From assembly GCF_900240945.1 (NCBI RefSeq), contig NZ_OESG01000014.1:1160015-1224014 (forward strand): 64,000 nt of DNA, read 5' to 3'. Numbering within the stretch: the first letter of the stretch is position 1; each line of letters begins with the position of its first letter. Both the position numbers and the translations under genes were made by a program. Below, one piece after another: positions 46,601 to 53,153 of the stretch. This DNA comes from Mycobacterium sp. 3519A. GTDB taxonomy: Bacteria; Actinomycetota; Actinomycetes; Mycobacteriales; Mycobacteriaceae. The notes under the pieces are model-generated. The model was given only the letters and a program-made list of their open reading frames with translations. It did not search any database and was not told where the DNA came from.

Positions 46601-46772
46601 CAGCAGCGGCGATGTCCATCGAGCGGACGACGTCGGCAAAGAGCACCGTGACCTGCTTGTACTCCGCGGCCGTGCGGCTGACCGAAGTCGGGGCACCGCA
46701 CTCGTCGCAGAATCTTGCCGTTCCTCGGAGCTCAGTGCCGCATGTGCCGCACGTCAATCCCCCCACCGCCAT
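43611..46772 (-). CDS. Class III adenylate cyclase fused to AAA/ATPase and TPR-like region
   Basis: 1053 residues from ATG 46770-46772. An N-terminal zinc ribbon (CGTCGTELRGTARFCDECG, ~8-26) precedes a class III cyclase domain (~38-215), with metal Asp residues in VTVLFADVVRSMD and QFTGDGIMAFFG and with NSGRVIAGDLG. Then comes a STAND-type ATPase: GLVGREREI, P-loop VGPPGIGKSR, Walker B LYVVEDAHWID. A long helical repeat C-terminus follows from ~600. No LuxR-type HTH ends it. Mycobacteria have many such predicted cAMP-signal sensors; the stimulus is unknown. An SOS-like box lies ~106 bases upstream. Confidence 0.88.
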   Translation of the reverse strand: MAVGGLTCGTCGTELRGTARFCDECGAPTSVSRTAAEYKQVTVLFADVVRSMDIAAAVGAERLREIMTELADCCAVVVRRYGGTVAQFTGDGIMAFFGAPIALEDHAFRACLAALEIQQEVGRLAIGFESRDRIALRMRMGLNSGRVIAGDLGSGSFGYTAIGEQVGMAQRMESVAPPGGVVLSASAARLVQDSMALAEPEFVPIKGSDRPVLVRRLLGTAMQREPVGRHEAGLVGREREICSLAAILDQAVLGTGCVVGLVGPPGIGKSRIARETVAMATSRGFEAFCTTCHAHAQQIAFHPMAGLLRSVFGVENLPADAARQRLRARLQEEGPEDLQLLDDLLGIRDVEMAPPQMDPDARRRRLGRLLTTATQARTTPCLYVVEDAHWIDEVSESMVAELVSVLRASQSVVLVTYRPEYRGTLVGSTTIPLVPLDDSQTSALVKELLGSDPSVAELSARIVERAGGNPFFAEEIVRDLAERAVLTGDRGAYLCRVDSAEVTVPATVQATIAARIDRLGAAPKRTLNVAAVVGSRFGADLLTETIGSTDLDDLVNAEIVEPVPAADGEYAFLHPLIRAVAYESQLKSARSQLHQRVASVIEQRDPAAADANAALIATHLEAAGDLRAAFHWHMRAAAWLTYRDIAAARGSWQRARAVADQLPQDDPDRMSMRIAPRTLLCASAWRVGGSVADTGFDELRELATAAGDKRALVTGMSGLLMTLTFHAELREASRLASEYVDLLESIGDSELIVGLLHAATIAKWQAGEMAEAFRLAQRVIDLANGDPTKGNLVVGSPLAMAIGCRGAAASSLGRTGWMEDFDTAIEMARGFDPFSRVFTVMFKAITIPNGVMLPDATMLRDTAEVLELAERSGDDFTLANAQMARGYALVALGDPAERKRGFELCEMVRDVVRQERLTVCAAWTFDILIASEKVRSGDLDGAIELSRTVIGNELRSGEMVYRGCAATVLAEALLRRGADGDMQEAQATIDELAAAPTEPEFVLNELPLLRMRASLAQARGDETSYHDFTERYRARATMLGFQGHMAWAGAVLG

Positions 46773-46877
46773 ACGGTCACCGCCGATCCGGAGATTCGAT
46801 CTCCACGACCAGCTAAGGATAGGGCCGTCATCAGCAGGCAACGCCGCATTTCTGGCGAGTCAACGCAGCCGGAACGT

Positions 46878-46893
46878 TCGAACGTATGTTCCC
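46878..46893. promoter_or_regulatory. SOS-box-like site upstream of the cyclase gene
   Basis: TCGAACGTATGTTCCC matches the mycobacterial LexA box (TCGAAC-N4-GTTCGA) at 10 of 12 defined positions with both GAAC/GTTC cores intact. It overlaps a 12-bp perfect palindrome ACGTTCGAACGT at 46874-46885. It lies ~106 bp before the cyclase start and in the 253-bp gap that otherwise shows nothing. Confidence 0.45.
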
Positions 46894-47025
46894 AAGGGTC
46901 CCCGTCTAACTGTCCGTGACGTAGTCGACGAAGCACTCTTCGGAGCCAAACTCAATGATCGACTTGTTACCTAGGGCGTCCTGTACACAGCATGGTTAGC
47001 CGAGCCGTCGATGACCGCTGGTACT

Positions 47026-47334
47026 TCACGAGCCGAACCGCAGCGTGATCTCACCGTCGTGGTTTACGCGCTCTCCCGCGGAGGGGCTCTGGAAGAGCAC
47101 GCGATACCGATTCTCAGGTCCTGTGGGCAGGTCGGGACCTTTCACCAGGGAACCGGTCCAGCCCTGTGACCGCAGCGTCGGCTCGGCGTCCGCCCAGTAC
47201 ATCCCGATTAGGTTGGGCATGACGATGTTTGGTGGTACTGGCGTTGTTTGAGTCGGCCGATTATCGGACGAGCACGCTACGAGGGCGAATGCGGTTAGAC
47301 CCACGCCTACACAAGCGAGCATCCTGCGGGTCAC
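47026..47334 (-). CDS. PASTA-domain lipoprotein
   Basis: 102 residues from GTG 47332-47334 with GAGGTG upstream. Signal ends at LVAC, Cys21 lipidated. One PASTA-like domain at ~40-102 (IVMPNLIGMYWADAEPTLRSQGWTG, YRVLFQSPSAGERVNHDGEITLRF; in two pieces). PASTA domains bind peptidoglycan fragments or beta-lactams in PknB and PBPs. Standing alone on a lipoprotein it probably faces the cell wall. Base composition is slightly lower in GC than the core genes. Confidence 0.78.
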   Translation of the reverse strand: MTRRMLACVGVGLTAFALVACSSDNRPTQTTPVPPNIVMPNLIGMYWADAEPTLRSQGWTGSLVKGPDLPTGPENRYRVLFQSPSAGERVNHDGEITLRFGS

Positions 47335-47452
47335 CTGGACACCTCGATCCCGAGTTCCATGCTTCCTCCTCAACGATGTTGCTTCGCGTCACCGAACGAG
47401 ATGCCGAAAAGTAGCCATCGACGGCAATGTTGCGGCGCGAGCCCACTTTCGT

Positions 47453-47764
47453 CTATCTCTCGCCAGTGTTGTAGCGGCGGATGACGCGATGCGGTGCCGG
47501 CCTCCCACGCGGCCGTACCGTTGTTGCGCGGAAGCTGTAACCGTCTTGGCCCGGGCTTTCCCATTCGAAGTCCACCGTCTCGCCTTCGAAAAGCTCACGG
47601 AACCCGCCGGAGATTTCGATGACTTCGCCGGGGCCGCGCTCAACCTCGTCGTCGTTCCATAAATGGGTGAAGTGAGCCCAGCAGCCGCCGGGAGTTTCCG
47701 GGGAATCGATTACTCCCCAACCTTCTTCGCGATGCCAAACCCGCACGGTGCCGGCTGCACTCAT
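47453..47764 (-). CDS. Cold-shock-domain protein
   Basis: 103 residues with an N-terminal cold-shock domain variant: GTVRVWHREEGWGVIDSPETPGGCWAHFTHL, the RNP1-like GWGVID replacing KGFGFI, and VDFEWESPGQDGYSFRATTV as the last strand. A longer, C-terminally basic version of CspA-type nucleic-acid chaperones (RPRGRPAPHRVIRRY). Lies at the left edge of the transposition module. Confidence 0.8.
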   Translation of the reverse strand: MSAAGTVRVWHREEGWGVIDSPETPGGCWAHFTHLWNDDEVERGPGEVIEISGGFRELFEGETVDFEWESPGQDGYSFRATTVRPRGRPAPHRVIRRYNTGER

Positions 47765-47928
47765 GCCAACGAATGTAGTGCCTACAAGCGACGTCTATGG
47801 TGTATCGAACTGGCCCGACACCCCCATCTACTTTCGAGAGTCACCGGCCCTCCAGCGCGGAGTGACTTCGGTTTGCCGCGCCGAGCCAGATGTCGGTGGG
47901 TGTCGCTAGCGTCGCAAGCAGCTCCTAA

Positions 47929-49053
47929 GTGTCGCGACGATCGGGGATCGGTGTGCTGGTTCAGCAAGTCCTGCCGCCGGATGGCAGTGCGGAGTCATGG
48001 ACAGTCCTCGGAGAGGATTACGCGATCGTCGAGCCGATCGATGGTTTCCTGGCCCATCTGAGCGCAATCGAGCGATCACCCGGCACGATCCGGTCGTATG
48101 CCTTCGACCTGCGGGACTACTTCACTTTCCTCAATACGCATCAAATCGACTGGACCGTAGTGCGTTTGGAGCATCTGGGACGGTTCGTGGCGTGGCTTCG
48201 GTTGTCACCAGCTGCCCGCTCCGGAGCTGTGACCGCGCTGCCGACCAATCCGCCACACTGCTTGGCAACGACGATCAACAGGAAACTGTCCGCCGTCGCG
48301 TCGTTCTATCAGTTCCACGCCCGACACGGCGTCGACTGCGCGGACCTCCTGACGACGCTGAAGCCTGGCGGGCCCCGAGGATCGTGGCGCCCGTTTCTCG
48401 CCCACCTGAGTAGCGGCACCGATCAGCGTCGCAAGACCATCAAGCTCACTCCGGAACGGCGCCTGCCCCGCGCCTTGGCTCCGGAGTCCATCGCGAAGAT
48501 CTCGGATTCATGCGAACGGTTGCGAGACCGATTCTTCATCGAACTGTTGGCCAGCACCGGGATACGCGTCGGCGAGGCCCTGGGTCTGCGACACGAGGAC
48601 ATCGATGCGGCAGGCACGTTAATTCGGATCCGCAAGCGCCGCAACAGCAATGGCGCCCGGGTGAAAGGAGGACAACGCGAAATACCTGTGCCTCCCGGAT
48701 TGATCCGGCTTTACACCGACTATCTGGTCGACGAGTACGGCGACCTCGACTGCGACTACGTGTTCGTCAACCTGTGGGGCGGCGAGCATGGTGCTCCATG
48801 GCGGTATTGGAACGTCACCGATCTCACCGAACGGCTCGGCCGGCGCAGCGGGGTGACCTTCACCGCGCACACCTTGCGCCACACCTACGCCACCGAGCTG
48901 CTGCGCCGGAAAGTCCCCGCAGAGGTGGTCCAAAAGCTGCTCGGGCACGCCTCGGTGACCACAACCATCGGCACCTACGAGCACCTAGGGATCGAGGACA
49001 TCCGCCGAACACTGCAACACGCTGGCTGGCTCTCCGAAGGCGACGAGAAATGA
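47929..49053 (+). CDS. tnpA: Tyrosine recombinase TnpA of the Tn554-type module
   Basis: 374 residues from GTG 47929 (a later GTG is possible). N-terminal SAM-like core-binding domain (ERSPGTIRSYAFDLRDYFTFL, 48-68). The catalytic domain has Arg213 (TGIRVGEALGL), His314-x-x-Arg317 (HTLRHTYATEL), His340 (LLGHASVTTT) and nucleophile Tyr350, all intact. Its stop overlaps the tnpB ATG. It should act with TnpB in recombination of the element ends. Confidence 0.9.
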   Translation: MSRRSGIGVLVQQVLPPDGSAESWTVLGEDYAIVEPIDGFLAHLSAIERSPGTIRSYAFDLRDYFTFLNTHQIDWTVVRLEHLGRFVAWLRLSPAARSGAVTALPTNPPHCLATTINRKLSAVASFYQFHARHGVDCADLLTTLKPGGPRGSWRPFLAHLSSGTDQRRKTIKLTPERRLPRALAPESIAKISDSCERLRDRFFIELLASTGIRVGEALGLRHEDIDAAGTLIRIRKRRNSNGARVKGGQREIPVPPGLIRLYTDYLVDEYGDLDCDYVFVNLWGGEHGAPWRYWNVTDLTERLGRRSGVTFTAHTLRHTYATELLRRKVPAEVVQKLLGHASVTTTIGTYEHLGIEDIRRTLQHAGWLSEGDEK

Positions 49054-51029
49054 ACCTCTCGCTGGCAGCCGCTCCAGACACAGTGCGCGAAGACCAACTG
49101 CACCACCGCCTGCAGGCTCTGATCGCGCCCGTATTGATAGACGACAGAATCGCCGTCGCGCCCGCTGACCCGGTCGGAGGTGGCCCACCTTGTGCTGTCG
49201 CAGAATGCCCCCGACCCAGGCGCTACAACGGCTTCTGCGACTGTCACAACAGCCAGTGGCGTGACGCTGGCCGGCCAGATATCAGCAGCTGGACATCGCC
49301 ACGGCCCAATCCCGGACCAGAGTTAGTCGACCTGGGTCGGTTACCGATTCCGTTGCGGTGGGAGATCGCCTACGGAATCGTTCGCGCCCGCGAGGTCCCC
49401 GATCCACCGCAGCTGCGGTTGGGCTCACTGCAAGGCAGTATCAACCAGTTGATCTCGGCTGGGATCGTGTCACTGCTCGACCACAGCGAAGCAGACTGGC
49501 CCGCCACTCGGCGCCGCCGCGAATACCGCGAGACCCACCCCAGCGCGAAGCCATCGAGACTGCAACTGGGTTTCCTCACCTTCACCATCGACCAACTCGA
49601 CGAACTCACCGGACGCGTTGGCCGTGAATACGAATACTCCCGCGACACCTGGCGGCTACGGCGGCTGGGAGTCGCGCCCGCCGAACGAGGATGGACCCTG
49701 GACTTCACCGGTATCGACCAGCCGTGGCTTCGCCGGGCAGTCAAGCAGTTCATACGGTGGCGCCACGAGACCGAACACAGCTGCAGCGGTATGCACCGCG
49801 ACCTGATCTCGCTGACCCGCCTCGCCCGCGCCCTGACCGACACCGCGGGCCCCGACGCGCAGCCCGCAGACTTGACCCGCGCAGCGATCGAACGCCTCCT
49901 AGGCGTGCTCGCCGAGGACGGCCTCACCTCGACGGGACGCAACATCGCCTTGAGTTCGGTCAAGAAGTTTCTGGTCACCGCGCGCCAGCACGACTGGATA
50001 CCCGGGGTGCCCGCACGCACCGCGATCTATTCCGAAGACTTCCCGCAGCGAATCGAGCTTCCGGCCCGCGGACTGTCCGAGTTCGTGATGGCGCAGCTCG
50101 AGAACACCGAAAATCTCGCCAAACTTCCAGACGCGCGATGGAAGCTACTGTTCCCGCTGCTGATGGAGACGGGCCTACGACTCAACGACGCACTGCACCT
50201 CGGCCAAGACTGCATCGTCGTCGATCAGCACAATGCCCCCTACTTGCGCTACTTCAACCGGAAGATGAAACGTGAAGCGCTAGTACCGATCTCCGACGAA
50301 ATCGCCGCCGCGATCCGGGCACGCTGCCGGCTGGTCCGCGAGGAATACTCGCCTCGAGCGGTCCTATTTCCCTGGCCCCGAAACAACCCGGACGGAATCC
50401 GGCCGACCAGTAAGACAACAGCGCAGCACGCGTTGAAACGCTGGATCACGGAATGCAACGTGGTAGACGAGAACGGCGAGCCGGTGCACATCACCGCCCA
50501 CCAATTTCGGCACACGCTGGGAACGCGATTGATCAACCGCGACGTTCCACAAGAGGTGGTCCGAAAACTTCTCGACCACACCTCCACGGCAATGACCGCC
50601 CACTACGCCCGACTACACGACACCACAGTTCGAGAGCACTGGGCCCGGGCACGCAAAGTCGACATCCACGGAAACGACGTCACACTGGCCGAGGACAGCC
50701 CCCTCGCCGACGCCGAGTGGGCCAAACACCACCTCTCCCGCGCGACCATGGCCCTACCCAACGGCTACTGCGGCCTTCCGCTACAACAGAGCTGCCCACA
50801 TTCCAACGCGTGCTTGACCTGCCCGGTGTTCATCACAACCCCCGAGTTCCTGCCCCAACACCGCGAACAGCTCGAAATGACCCGCCGCATCATCGAACGC
50901 GCCGAAAAGCGCGGACAACTGCGCCTGATCGAAATGAACCGCCGCACTGCCGACAACCTGACGAAGATCATCGGCGCACTCGAAGGCGAGACCACAACAG
51001 ACGGTTCGGGGACACGCGATGCAGGCTGA
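49050..51029 (+). CDS. tnpB: Tyrosine recombinase TnpB of the Tn554-type module
   Basis: 659 residues, ATGA-coupled to tnpA. A long N-terminal region holds a zinc-finger-like C-x4-C...C-x-C patch (CAVAECPRPRRYNGFCDCH). The catalytic residues Arg377 (TGLRLNDALHL), His484-x-x-Arg487 (HQFRHTLGTRL), His510 (LLDHTSTAM) and Tyr519 are intact. A C-terminal cysteine cluster (GYCGLPLQQSCPHSNACLTC) matches large integrases of this family. Overlaps tnpC by 11 bases. Confidence 0.9.
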   Translation: MNLSLAAAPDTVREDQLHHRLQALIAPVLIDDRIAVAPADPVGGGPPCAVAECPRPRRYNGFCDCHNSQWRDAGRPDISSWTSPRPNPGPELVDLGRLPIPLRWEIAYGIVRAREVPDPPQLRLGSLQGSINQLISAGIVSLLDHSEADWPATRRRREYRETHPSAKPSRLQLGFLTFTIDQLDELTGRVGREYEYSRDTWRLRRLGVAPAERGWTLDFTGIDQPWLRRAVKQFIRWRHETEHSCSGMHRDLISLTRLARALTDTAGPDAQPADLTRAAIERLLGVLAEDGLTSTGRNIALSSVKKFLVTARQHDWIPGVPARTAIYSEDFPQRIELPARGLSEFVMAQLENTENLAKLPDARWKLLFPLLMETGLRLNDALHLGQDCIVVDQHNAPYLRYFNRKMKREALVPISDEIAAAIRARCRLVREEYSPRAVLFPWPRNNPDGIRPTSKTTAQHALKRWITECNVVDENGEPVHITAHQFRHTLGTRLINRDVPQEVVRKLLDHTSTAMTAHYARLHDTTVREHWARARKVDIHGNDVTLAEDSPLADAEWAKHHLSRATMALPNGYCGLPLQQSCPHSNACLTCPVFITTPEFLPQHREQLEMTRRIIERAEKRGQLRLIEMNRRTADNLTKIIGALEGETTTDGSGTRDAG

Positions 51030-51432
51030 CAACACCGCCCAACTACGCGCCGCCGCACAACGTCGCCACGAACAGACCCGAGAGCGGACGCTCCACGCTC
51101 TCAACTCATTGCAGGAGCAGGACACCAAAATCACCGTGTCGAGTCTCGCCCGGGCCGCCGGGGTCGCACGATCCTGGATCTACACCCAACCCGACCTCGT
51201 CGACGCCATCAAGGCAACCAACAACGAGCCACCCACAGCGATCCGGCCGGCCCCACCCACCGCATCCAGCGAAGCGTCCTGGCAACAGCGTCTAGAACTC
51301 GCGCACGACCGCATCAAAGAACTCACCAACGACAACGCGCAGCTCCGCAAACAACTAGCGGTCGTCCACGGCCAACTCCGCGCCCAACGGACCGCTCCGT
51401 CAAAGACAGTGTCCACGACGCGAAATGCCTGA
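51019..51432 (+). CDS. tnpC: TnpC-like DNA-binding accessory protein (DUF6262-like)
   Basis: 137 residues. An HTH-like segment (KITVSSLARAAGVARSWIYTQPDLVDAI, ~37-64) is followed by a Pro-rich linker and a C-terminal coiled coil (LELAHDRIKELTNDNAQLRKQLAVVHGQL). This HTH plus coiled-coil layout matches the small third gene of Tn554 and of actinobacterial recombinase trios, which assists orientation or frequency of transposition. Overlaps the next small gene's possible start. Confidence 0.82.
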   Translation: MQADNTAQLRAAAQRRHEQTRERTLHALNSLQEQDTKITVSSLARAAGVARSWIYTQPDLVDAIKATNNEPPTAIRPAPPTASSEASWQQRLELAHDRIKELTNDNAQLRKQLAVVHGQLRAQRTAPSKTVSTTRNA

Positions 51433-51462
51433 TGGGACAAGGGAAGACGCTCCTCAACCCAG

Positions 51463-51478
51463 GGGAACGTATGATCGA
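51463..51478. promoter_or_regulatory. Degenerate SOS-like box before the small gene at 51482
   Basis: GGGAACGTATGATCGA matches TCGAAC-N4-GTTCGA at 9 of 12 defined positions, with the same GAACGTATG core as the site at 46878. It ends 3 bases before the GTG at 51482, arguing for a leaderless, formerly LexA-controlled promoter. Weak evidence. Confidence 0.28.
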
Positions 51479-51481
51479 ACG

Positions 51482-51790
51482 GTGGGCGAGCTCCAGTCGA
51501 TCGGCTACAACGGGCAACCCGTGCAGCCGCCCTTCCGCCGGGTCGACCCGCCGGTCACCGTCCTCGTGGACCTCACGGTGCTGTTTCCCCGCGAACCTCA
51601 CCGCGCCGGCGGCTACAACCCCGCCGGACTGCAGATGCACTCCGTCGTCGAAGGCCTCCTCACCTGCTGGGCCATCTGCGAGCAGGGCTACTGGTGGGGC
51701 CTGGTGACCTACGAGATCGCCTACGGCGCACGCCGGAAATCCGTGACGCACTGGATCCCGGCGTGGGTGCTCAAGCGGAAGACCGGCTAG
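51482..51790 (+). CDS. Small Trp-rich hypothetical protein, possible element cargo
   Basis: 102 residues from GTG 51482 (an in-frame ATG at 51425 overlaps tnpC). Pro-rich N-terminus (GQPVQPPFRRVDPPVTVLVDLTVLFPRE), then an amphipathic/hydrophobic Trp-rich block (GLLTCWAICEQGYWWGLVTYEIAYG) and a basic end (SVTHWIPAWVLKRKTG). No family recognised. It ends exactly where the truncated DUF222 gene breaks off, so it may mark the end of the inserted DNA. Confidence 0.55.
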   Translation: MGELQSIGYNGQPVQPPFRRVDPPVTVLVDLTVLFPREPHRAGGYNPAGLQMHSVVEGLLTCWAICEQGYWWGLVTYEIAYGARRKSVTHWIPAWVLKRKTG

Positions 51791-52079
51791 TCGCCTCGGC
51801 GATCCGTCTTCGCGCTTCGCCCGGCGAGATCCGCAACCGCCTGGACAACACCTCCGCCCACGAAGTGGCGCCGAACATGGCGGGATCCCCCTGGGTGATC
51901 AACTGCCCGATCAACCGCCGGTCGAGCGCCACCATTTTCTTGTCGATGTCGCCCAGCCGTTTGAGCAGTTCCGTCTTCTCCGGCCGGGTCAGCGCTTCCA
52001 GCGGAAGCGCGGCGAGGTCCCGATAGCTCGCTTCGGCGGCGTCGAGCGCCGCGATGATCTTCTGCTTACTCGAACTCAT
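51771..52079 (-). pseudogene. 5' fragment of a DUF222/REP13E12-type gene
   Basis: 102 codons carry the typical N-terminus of mycobacterial DUF222 (13E12) HNH-nuclease-family proteins: KQKIIAALDAAEASYRDLAALP, LLKRLGDIDKKMVALDRRLI, DPAMFGATSWAEVLSRRLRISPGEARRRIAEA. After that the family normally continues for several hundred residues to an HNH motif. Here it breaks into six unrelated residues and a stop. The missing 3' part is not found elsewhere in the window. A perfect SOS box overlaps the start codon. Confidence 0.75.
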
Positions 52080-52085
52080 GTTCGA
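52070..52085. promoter_or_regulatory. Perfect mycobacterial SOS (LexA) box
   Basis: TCGAACTCATGTTCGA matches the mycobacterial LexA consensus TCGAAC-N4-GTTCGA at all 12 defined positions. It spans the ATG (52077-52079) of the DUF222 fragment, so LexA bound here would block initiation of a leaderless or very short-leader transcript. 13E12-family genes in M. tuberculosis are known SOS-regulated loci, which agrees. Confidence 0.85.
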
Positions 52086-52131
52086 AAGAGTATCGAGGGG
52101 GTCTGACAGGCAGCGGCGCTAGGGTCGTGCC

Positions 52132-52590
52132 ATGGCCCGAAAATATGCGACCGCTGACGAGGTCGGCCTTTCCGATCTCCTCGAGTTCGTCCGACCGCGA
52201 CATCGCATGGTGCTGACCACGTTTCGTGCGGACGGGTCGCTGCAGAGCTCGCCGGTGTCGGGCGGCGTCGACGACAACGGCCGCATCGTGATCGCCAGCT
52301 ATCCCCAGCGCGCGAAGTCGGCCAACATCCGCCGTACCCCGCGGGCCAGCGTCACGGTGTTGTCCGACGAGTTCAATGACGCCTATGTGCAGGTGGACGG
52401 CGACGCCGAGGTGATCGACCTGCCGGATGCCGTCGAGCCGTTGGTCGACTACTACCGCTCGATCGCCGGCGAGCATCCCGACTGGGACGAGTACCGGCAG
52501 GCGATGGTGGACCAGGGCAAGTGCCTGATCCGTGTCACCCCGCGGCGGTGGGGTCCGGTGGCGACGGGCGGGTTCCCGCCACCGCGATAG
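52132..52590 (+). CDS. PPOX-class F420-dependent oxidoreductase
   Basis: 152 residues of the split-barrel FMN/F420 family (Rv1155-like): HRMVLTTFRADGSLQSSPVSGGVDDNGRIVIASYP (two parts) then KSANIRRTPRASVTVLSDEF, VQVDGDAEVIDLPDAVEPLVDYYRSIAGEHPDW (parts) and RVTPRRWGPVATGG at the end. In mycobacteria such proteins bind F420 and reduce diverse heterocycles. Ends 2 bases from the convergent DUF3224 gene. Confidence 0.87.
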   Translation: MARKYATADEVGLSDLLEFVRPRHRMVLTTFRADGSLQSSPVSGGVDDNGRIVIASYPQRAKSANIRRTPRASVTVLSDEFNDAYVQVDGDAEVIDLPDAVEPLVDYYRSIAGEHPDWDEYRQAMVDQGKCLIRVTPRRWGPVATGGFPPPR

Positions 52591-52592
52591 CG

Positions 52593-52982
52593 CTACCAGG
52601 CCCCGTCGAGGTCGAGCGTCATGGCGCCGGCGGGGTCGGCGCGGAACTCACCCGTGCCTGCGACCTTCGCCAGCCCCTCGGTACCGGATGCGATCCGCAG
52701 GTCGGCCGCGGCGACGCCGTCGCGGTACCGGCCGTCGTGCAGCAGCACCAGGCTGCCCTTCTTACCGCCGATCGTGCCGGTGATGTGCTCGACGCCGACG
52801 AACAACGCACTCTTGTCCGGCGAGTAGGCCAACAGCCACTTCGTCGTAGAGGTGCCTTCGATGTCGCCCTCGTAGCGCTTGGACACCAGCGCCTCGGTGA
52901 GCTTGGTCGCCTCGTCGCCGTCTTCGAACGGAGTCTCGTCCCAGCTGGCGATCTCGAAGCGCGCCTCGATGTGTCTGGTCAT
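52593..52982 (-). CDS. DUF3224 domain protein
   Basis: 129 residues forming a lipocalin-like beta barrel by pattern: ARFEIASWDETPFEDGDEATKLTEALVSKRYEGDIEG (split), LLAYSPDKSALFVGVEHITGTIGGKKGSLVLLHDG (split) and ADLRIASGTEGLAKVAGTGEF. Matches DUF3224, an abundant actinobacterial family often annotated as allene-oxide-cyclase-like by fold. Ligand unknown. Confidence 0.82.
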   Translation of the reverse strand: MTRHIEARFEIASWDETPFEDGDEATKLTEALVSKRYEGDIEGTSTTKWLLAYSPDKSALFVGVEHITGTIGGKKGSLVLLHDGRYRDGVAAADLRIASGTEGLAKVAGTGEFRADPAGAMTLDLDGAW

Positions 52983-53052
52983 GACGGTCGAATACCCCGG
53001 CCCACAGTTCGGGAATCGACCAGGCTGTGATAGTCAGGGCTGGGCGGTCGCG

Positions 53053-53081
53053 TTGCGTCCGCTAGCACGTCAAACTATAGT
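53053..53081 (+). promoter_or_regulatory. Promoter of the MMP operon
   Basis: TATAGT at 53076-53081 is a good -10 hexamer. TTGCGT at 53053-53058 lies 17 bases upstream as a -35. The operator palindrome at 53081-53098 starts on the last base of the -10, so a bound repressor would cover the transcription start. Confidence 0.5.
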
Positions 53082-53098
53082 CTGGACACATGTCCAGA
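53081..53098. promoter_or_regulatory. TetR-type operator before the MMP operon
   Basis: TCTGGACACATGTCCAGA consists of perfect 8-bp inverted arms around a CA spacer, 56 bases before the GT4 start codon. Its core GGACAC-A-TGTCC recurs, with G in place of A, at 57235-57248 in front of the TetR gene, which makes that TetR the probable binder. Confidence 0.7.
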
Positions 53099-53153
53099 GG
53101 GTTCGGAGTTTCTGCGTGACGCCATCTGTCCACCTGACGGACCCCCGTTGACC

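Larger units (their letters stand above)
47929..51432 (+). mobile_element. Tn554-type transposition module (tnpA-tnpB-tnpC)
   Basis: Three overlapping same-strand genes, two tyrosine recombinases of ~374 and ~659 residues and a ~137-residue helical DNA-binding protein, reproduce the order and sizes of Tn554 tnpA (361), tnpB (630) and tnpC (125). The element's outer ends cannot be defined: no clear terminal repeats are seen, consistent with the site-specific Tn554 family. The right side runs into a truncated DUF222 gene, suggesting that insertion or later rearrangement destroyed it. Confidence 0.75.

Noticed and set aside
46773..47025. A gene in the 253-base gap upstream of the cyclase gene
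   Set aside because: Open frames there are antisense extensions of neighbouring genes with no start site or coding bias; only the SOS-like box and palindrome stand out.
47765..47928. Possible left terminal repeat or attachment site of the Tn554-type module
   Set aside because: No convincing repeat shared with the right side beyond a 5-base GCTAG; listed only as a weak hint in the findings.
48510..49049. N-terminal extension of the second recombinase within tnpA
   Set aside because: The ATG at 49050 overlaps the tnpA stop in the standard ATGA manner, and the upstream part of that frame is Arg/His-rich shadow sequence.
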